A stretch of 57,791 nucleotides of DNA from Desulfosporosinus sp. Sb-LF (GTDB taxonomy: Bacteria; Bacillota; Desulfitobacteriia; Desulfitobacteriales; Desulfitobacteriaceae), in the NCBI RefSeq assembly GCF_004766055.1, contig NZ_SPQR01000018.1, positions 1 through 57,791 on the forward strand, given 5' to 3'. A model generated the notes under the pieces. That model made no database searches and was not told where the DNA came from. It saw only the letters and a program-made list of their open reading frames with translations. This document shows positions 55,125 through 57,791 of this stretch, piece by piece (position 1 is the first letter of the stretch; each line of letters opens with the position of its first letter). Made by a program: the position numbers and the translations under genes.

Positions 55125-56789
55125 TTGCCCAAAGAGCATAAACTACAAATTATTCCATTAGGCGGACTCGGAGAAATCGGGAAGAATATGACTGTGATTC
55201 GCTATGACAATCAGATGGTGTTAGTTGATGCCGGATTAGCGTTTCCAGATGAAGATATGCTTGGGATAGATATTGTAATCCCAGACTACTCATATTTGAT
55301 CGAACACAAAGAAATGTTGCTTGGCATATTGCTTACACACGGACATGAAGATCATATTGGTGCATTACCCTACTTATTGAGAGATGTAGATGTTCCAATT
55401 TATGGGACGCGTTTGACGTTAGGTATTATTCAGTCCAAGATGAAAGAGAACAATTTAAACAATATCAAAGCTACTGTCGTACAACCGCGTGATGTTATTA
55501 AACTTGGGGTTTTTAGAATTGAATTCATTCGTGTCAACCACAGTATTCCGGATGCAGTATCGATAGCTATCCATTCCCCTTTAGGAACGATTGTTGTGAC
55601 GGGGGACTTTAAGTTAGATCACACTCCTGTTTCTGGAGAGATACTAGACATTCATAAATTTTCTGAACTGGGAGACAAAGGAGTTTTGTGTTTACTTTCA
55701 GACAGCACGAATGTGGAAAGAGCTGGATTCACGCCGTCAGAAAGTCATGTCGGGGAAATGATTGAGGAAGCTTTTCGTAATGCTAAGGATCGTGTCATCC
55801 TTGCTAGCTTTGCTTCCAACGTATACCGACTTCAACAAGCAATAACCTCTGCTGTAAATACTAACCGTAAAGTGGCGGTTGTGGGACGAAGCATGGTCAA
55901 TATTGTTGGGATCGCCGAGGAACTGGGATATTTAGATATTCCGGAGGGCACTCTTATGGATATTGATGAAATAATCGGCTTACCAGGAAATCAAGCCTGT
56001 ATTTTAACCACAGGAAGTCAGGGTGAACCGATGTCTGCACTGACTCGAATGGCAAACCATGATCATCGTCATGTTGCGATTCAACCGGGAGACACAGTAA
56101 TCATTTCTGCCAGCCCAATTCCAGGTAATGAGAAATCTGTAGCCAAGACGGTGGATCAATTATTTAAGCTTGGAGCAAATGTGATCTATGAATCGGCAGA
56201 GGGAATGCACGTATCGGGTCACGCTAGCCAGGAAGAGCAAAAATTAATGCTAAGTATGGTCCGCCCACAGTATTTTATGCCTGTTCACGGGGAATATCGC
56301 ATGTTGATCAAACATGCTCAAATAGCTGAGCAACTGGGGATCCCTAGGGAAAATATTTTCATCACAGAGAACGGCGGAATTGTTGAGTTCACTCGTCATG
56401 GGGCAGCTTTAGGCGGCAAGGTTATGGCCGGTAAAGTCTTGATAGATGGCTTAGGGATCGGAGATGTAGGCAACATCGTGTTACGAGATCGTAAACAACT
56501 CTCACAAGACGGTATTTTAATCGTCGTCATGACGATTAGCCGTTCGAGCGGGGCGATTGTATCTGGACCAGATGTCGTGACGCGGGGGTTTGTTTATGTT
56601 CGTGAATCGGAAACGATGTTAGACGAGGCGAAACAAAAGGTAAGACAGACGATGGCACGTTGTCGAGAGAATCGGATCACAGAATGGGCTGTATTAAAGA
56701 GCCAAATCCGTGATGCATTGAGTAAACAATTTTATGAAAAAACGCGTCGTAGACCTATGATTTTACCGATTATTCAAGAAGTCGAATAG
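55125..56789 (+). CDS. Ribonuclease J
   Basis: Metallo-beta-lactamase RNase with both endonuclease and 5'-3' exonuclease activity in its family. Zinc motif THGHEDHIG has His72-Glu-Asp-His77. Beta-CASP domain follows (about 215-390, with LLSDSTNVERAGFT and ITTGSQGEPMSAL-type blocks), then the HVSGHA and MPVHGEYRM His motifs and a C-terminal dimerisation domain. The 554-residue length fits RNase J1/J2. Position after dapA equals that of rnjB in Bacillus, but J1 versus J2 cannot be decided here. Starts with TTG, with a CAGGAGG upstream. Confidence 0.94.
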   Translation: MPKEHKLQIIPLGGLGEIGKNMTVIRYDNQMVLVDAGLAFPDEDMLGIDIVIPDYSYLIEHKEMLLGILLTHGHEDHIGALPYLLRDVDVPIYGTRLTLGIIQSKMKENNLNNIKATVVQPRDVIKLGVFRIEFIRVNHSIPDAVSIAIHSPLGTIVVTGDFKLDHTPVSGEILDIHKFSELGDKGVLCLLSDSTNVERAGFTPSESHVGEMIEEAFRNAKDRVILASFASNVYRLQQAITSAVNTNRKVAVVGRSMVNIVGIAEELGYLDIPEGTLMDIDEIIGLPGNQACILTTGSQGEPMSALTRMANHDHRHVAIQPGDTVIISASPIPGNEKSVAKTVDQLFKLGANVIYESAEGMHVSGHASQEEQKLMLSMVRPQYFMPVHGEYRMLIKHAQIAEQLGIPRENIFITENGGIVEFTRHGAALGGKVMAGKVLIDGLGIGDVGNIVLRDRKQLSQDGILIVVMTISRSSGAIVSGPDVVTRGFVYVRESETMLDEAKQKVRQTMARCRENRITEWAVLKSQIRDALSKQFYEKTRRRPMILPIIQEVE

Positions 56790-56824
56790 AATAACACACA
56801 AATAAAAACTTAAACATCAAACAC

Positions 56825-56848
56825 AACGCTCCTTTTTGGAGCGTTTTT
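56825..56848 (+). terminator. Terminator of RNase J gene
   Basis: AACGCTCC (56825-56832) and GGAGCGTT (56838-56845) around TTTTT, with more T following. Confidence 0.85.
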
Positions 56849-56969
56849 AATTTTTCCTTAAGATAATTGTAAGCCTACTCCTCTAGTTTTTTACACTTAT
56901 TACGTTATAAAGGAGAAAAGAGGCTGAGTGAAGAAAACATGTATCAAATCACAATCGGGAGGCAGAAAA

Positions 56970-57340
56970 ATGGGGGAGATCTTATTTATCGCACCATTGC
57001 AAGAACTAGCCAGCATGGTTAAAGAGGTTAGCCATAAGGAAGGTGCACCGGAGATCGATGTTAAGGTCGCCCGAATGGATGATGGGGTTAGACTCGCCTT
57101 AGAAGCCGAGGTACAGGGATATCACGTGCTTGTCAGCCGGGGAGTTAAGGCTTGGACGATTCGAGAGGCAGAGGTTTCTCCCTGTCATTGATGTACTAAT
57201 TGGTGGTTAGATATTTAGAAGCTTATTTGCAGGCCAAAAGTCTCGGCAGCCCGTTGCTCAACATGTACTATGCAGTTAAGTTACGGCTAAAAAATCACGG
57301 TGTGGCGGGGCGATTTGTGCATCTAGTACAGTTAAACTGA
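56970..57340 (+). pseudogene. PrpR N-terminal-like sensor domain fragment, frameshifted
   Basis: ATG 56970, with GGGAGG nine bases before, opens a 73-codon frame reading MGEILFIAPLQELASMVKEV, ARMDDGVRLALEAEVQGYHV and LVSRGVKAWTIREAE. This resembles the PrpR_N domain at the start of sigma-54-dependent activators (DG..LA...QG.DVL.SRG...IRE). The frame ends at 57191, but the next expected strand appears in another frame (FLPVIDVLIGG) and then in a third as EAYLQAKSLGSPL, stopping at 57340. So the domain is broken twice, and no AAA+ part follows. It sits directly before the rRNA promoters. Family assignment is by pattern only. Confidence 0.6.
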
Positions 57341-57445
57341 GACCTATCAGAAAAATCAGCTGATAATATTTAATTCTGCGATTTTTTAGGCTTCCTACTT
57401 TTTATTAACCCAGAGAAAAATAAAGAGAAACATGAAAATATATAG

Positions 57446-57474
57446 TTGACAGTGTCGAATGGAAATGCTATTAT
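57446..57474 (+). promoter_or_regulatory. rRNA operon promoter P1
   Basis: TTGACA at 57446-57451 and TATTAT at 57469-57474, spacing 17 bases. A near-perfect vegetative promoter upstream of 16S. Confidence 0.8.
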
Positions 57475-57560
57475 TACTGAGTGCCACAAAGACGCACGAC
57501 GATTGAAAAGGTAAGGGGTAAAACCTTTGAACTAATCAATCAAAACGAACAAATTAGTGA

Positions 57561-57589
57561 TTGACAACGTGAGTTGAAAATGCTAAGAT
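57561..57589 (+). promoter_or_regulatory. rRNA operon promoter P2
   Basis: TTGACA at 57561-57566 and TAAGAT at 57584-57589, also 17 bases apart. With P1 it forms the tandem arrangement common for rrn operons. Both share AAATGC directly before the -10. Confidence 0.75.
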
Positions 57590-57632
57590 GTGATTCTGGC
57601 CCAAACGGGTGCTGGAAACAAAGTTTAAACCA

Positions 57633-57689
57633 TGGTCTTTGAAAACTAAACAACAAGGACAGCCAATGAGAGAAACTCGAAAGAGTTTC
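57633..57689 (+). promoter_or_regulatory. rRNA leader: boxA-like element and hairpin
   Basis: TGGTCTTTGAAAACT at 57633-57647 resembles boxA of rRNA antitermination (TGCTCTTTGA). It is followed by a GAAACTC/GAGTTTC hairpin with a GAAA loop (57672-57689), possibly part of the processing stalk. Confidence 0.55.
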
Positions 57690-57741
57690 AAAGAAACAAT
57701 GAGCAAGTCATCATCTTCTTCAATACAGAAGTTGAAATAAC

Positions 57742-57791
57742 TTTTTTGGAGAGTTTGATCCTGGCTCAGGACGAACGCTGGCGGCGTGCCT
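57742..57791 (+). rRNA. 16S ribosomal RNA, 5' end (cut by window edge)
   Basis: AGAGTTTGATCCTGGCTCAG begins at 57750 and GGACGAACGCTGGCGGCGTGCC follows, the universal bacterial 16S start. The mature 5' end is set near 57742 by comparison with the Bacillus end. Only about 50 bases are inside the window. Confidence 0.97.

Overview
This window looks like chromosome from an anaerobic, endospore-forming Firmicute of the Desulfosporosinus/Desulfitobacterium type (Peptococcaceae sensu lato). That placement is inferred from gene order and protein flavour, not from a database search. Spore formation is supported by an alpha/beta small acid-soluble spore protein gene, the dipicolinate synthase pair dpaA-dpaB, a YtvI-like protein and a YlxY-like deacetylase. 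Gene order follows the Bacillus chromosome closely: dprA-topA-trmFO-xerC-hslV-hslU-codY, rpsB-tsf-pyrH-frr-uppS-cdsA-dxr-rseP-ispG-proS-(polC)-rimP-nusA-ylxR-ylxQ-infB-rbfA-nrnA-truB-ribF-rpsO-pnp-ylxY-dacF-ymxG-dut-ymxH-dapB-dpaA-dpaB-asd-dapG-dapA-rnj. The right edge enters a 16S rRNA gene behind tandem promoters. No tRNA gene, CRISPR array, transposase or prophage gene was seen.

Layout. 1-7.4 kb is an accessory block between the broken tail of a comM/yifB gene and dprA, which are normally neighbours. It holds hsp20, an ssp gene, serA under a serine T-box with a duplicated antiterminator/terminator module, a histidine phosphatase gene, endonuclease IV, an intact Ku gene and a heavily deleted ligD. 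7.4-16.5 kb is the dprA to codY cluster. 16.5-28 kb covers translation factors, envelope lipid synthesis (uppS, cdsA), isoprenoid synthesis (dxr, ispG), site-2 protease and proS. 27.9-31.7 kb is a second disrupted zone. Only about 0.5 kb of recognisable polC debris remains after proS, followed by two opposite-strand signalling genes (a chemoreceptor and a PAS-GGDEF-HD-GYP protein). 32-43.5 kb is the nusA-infB superoperon; its IF2 carries a 27-copy 11-residue repeat in the N-terminal linker. 43.5-53.8 kb joins cell-wall and sporulation genes to the lysine/dipicolinate pathway. 53.9-57.8 kb has two small minus-strand cysteine-containing proteins, RNase J, a frameshifted PrpR_N remnant and the start of an rRNA operon.

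How it works together. asd, dapG, dapA and dapB take aspartate to dihydrodipicolinate, which dpaAB oxidises to dipicolinate for the spore core. rimP, nusA, ylxR, ylxQ, infB, rbfA, truB, rpsO and pnp form a transcription, translation and RNA-turnover unit. The most striking observations are the IF2 repeat array, four gene remnants (comM, ligD, polC, prpR_N) beside otherwise tidy core operons, the tandem T-box terminators, and a family of similar long hairpins at three places. I did not find a clearly new multi-gene system.
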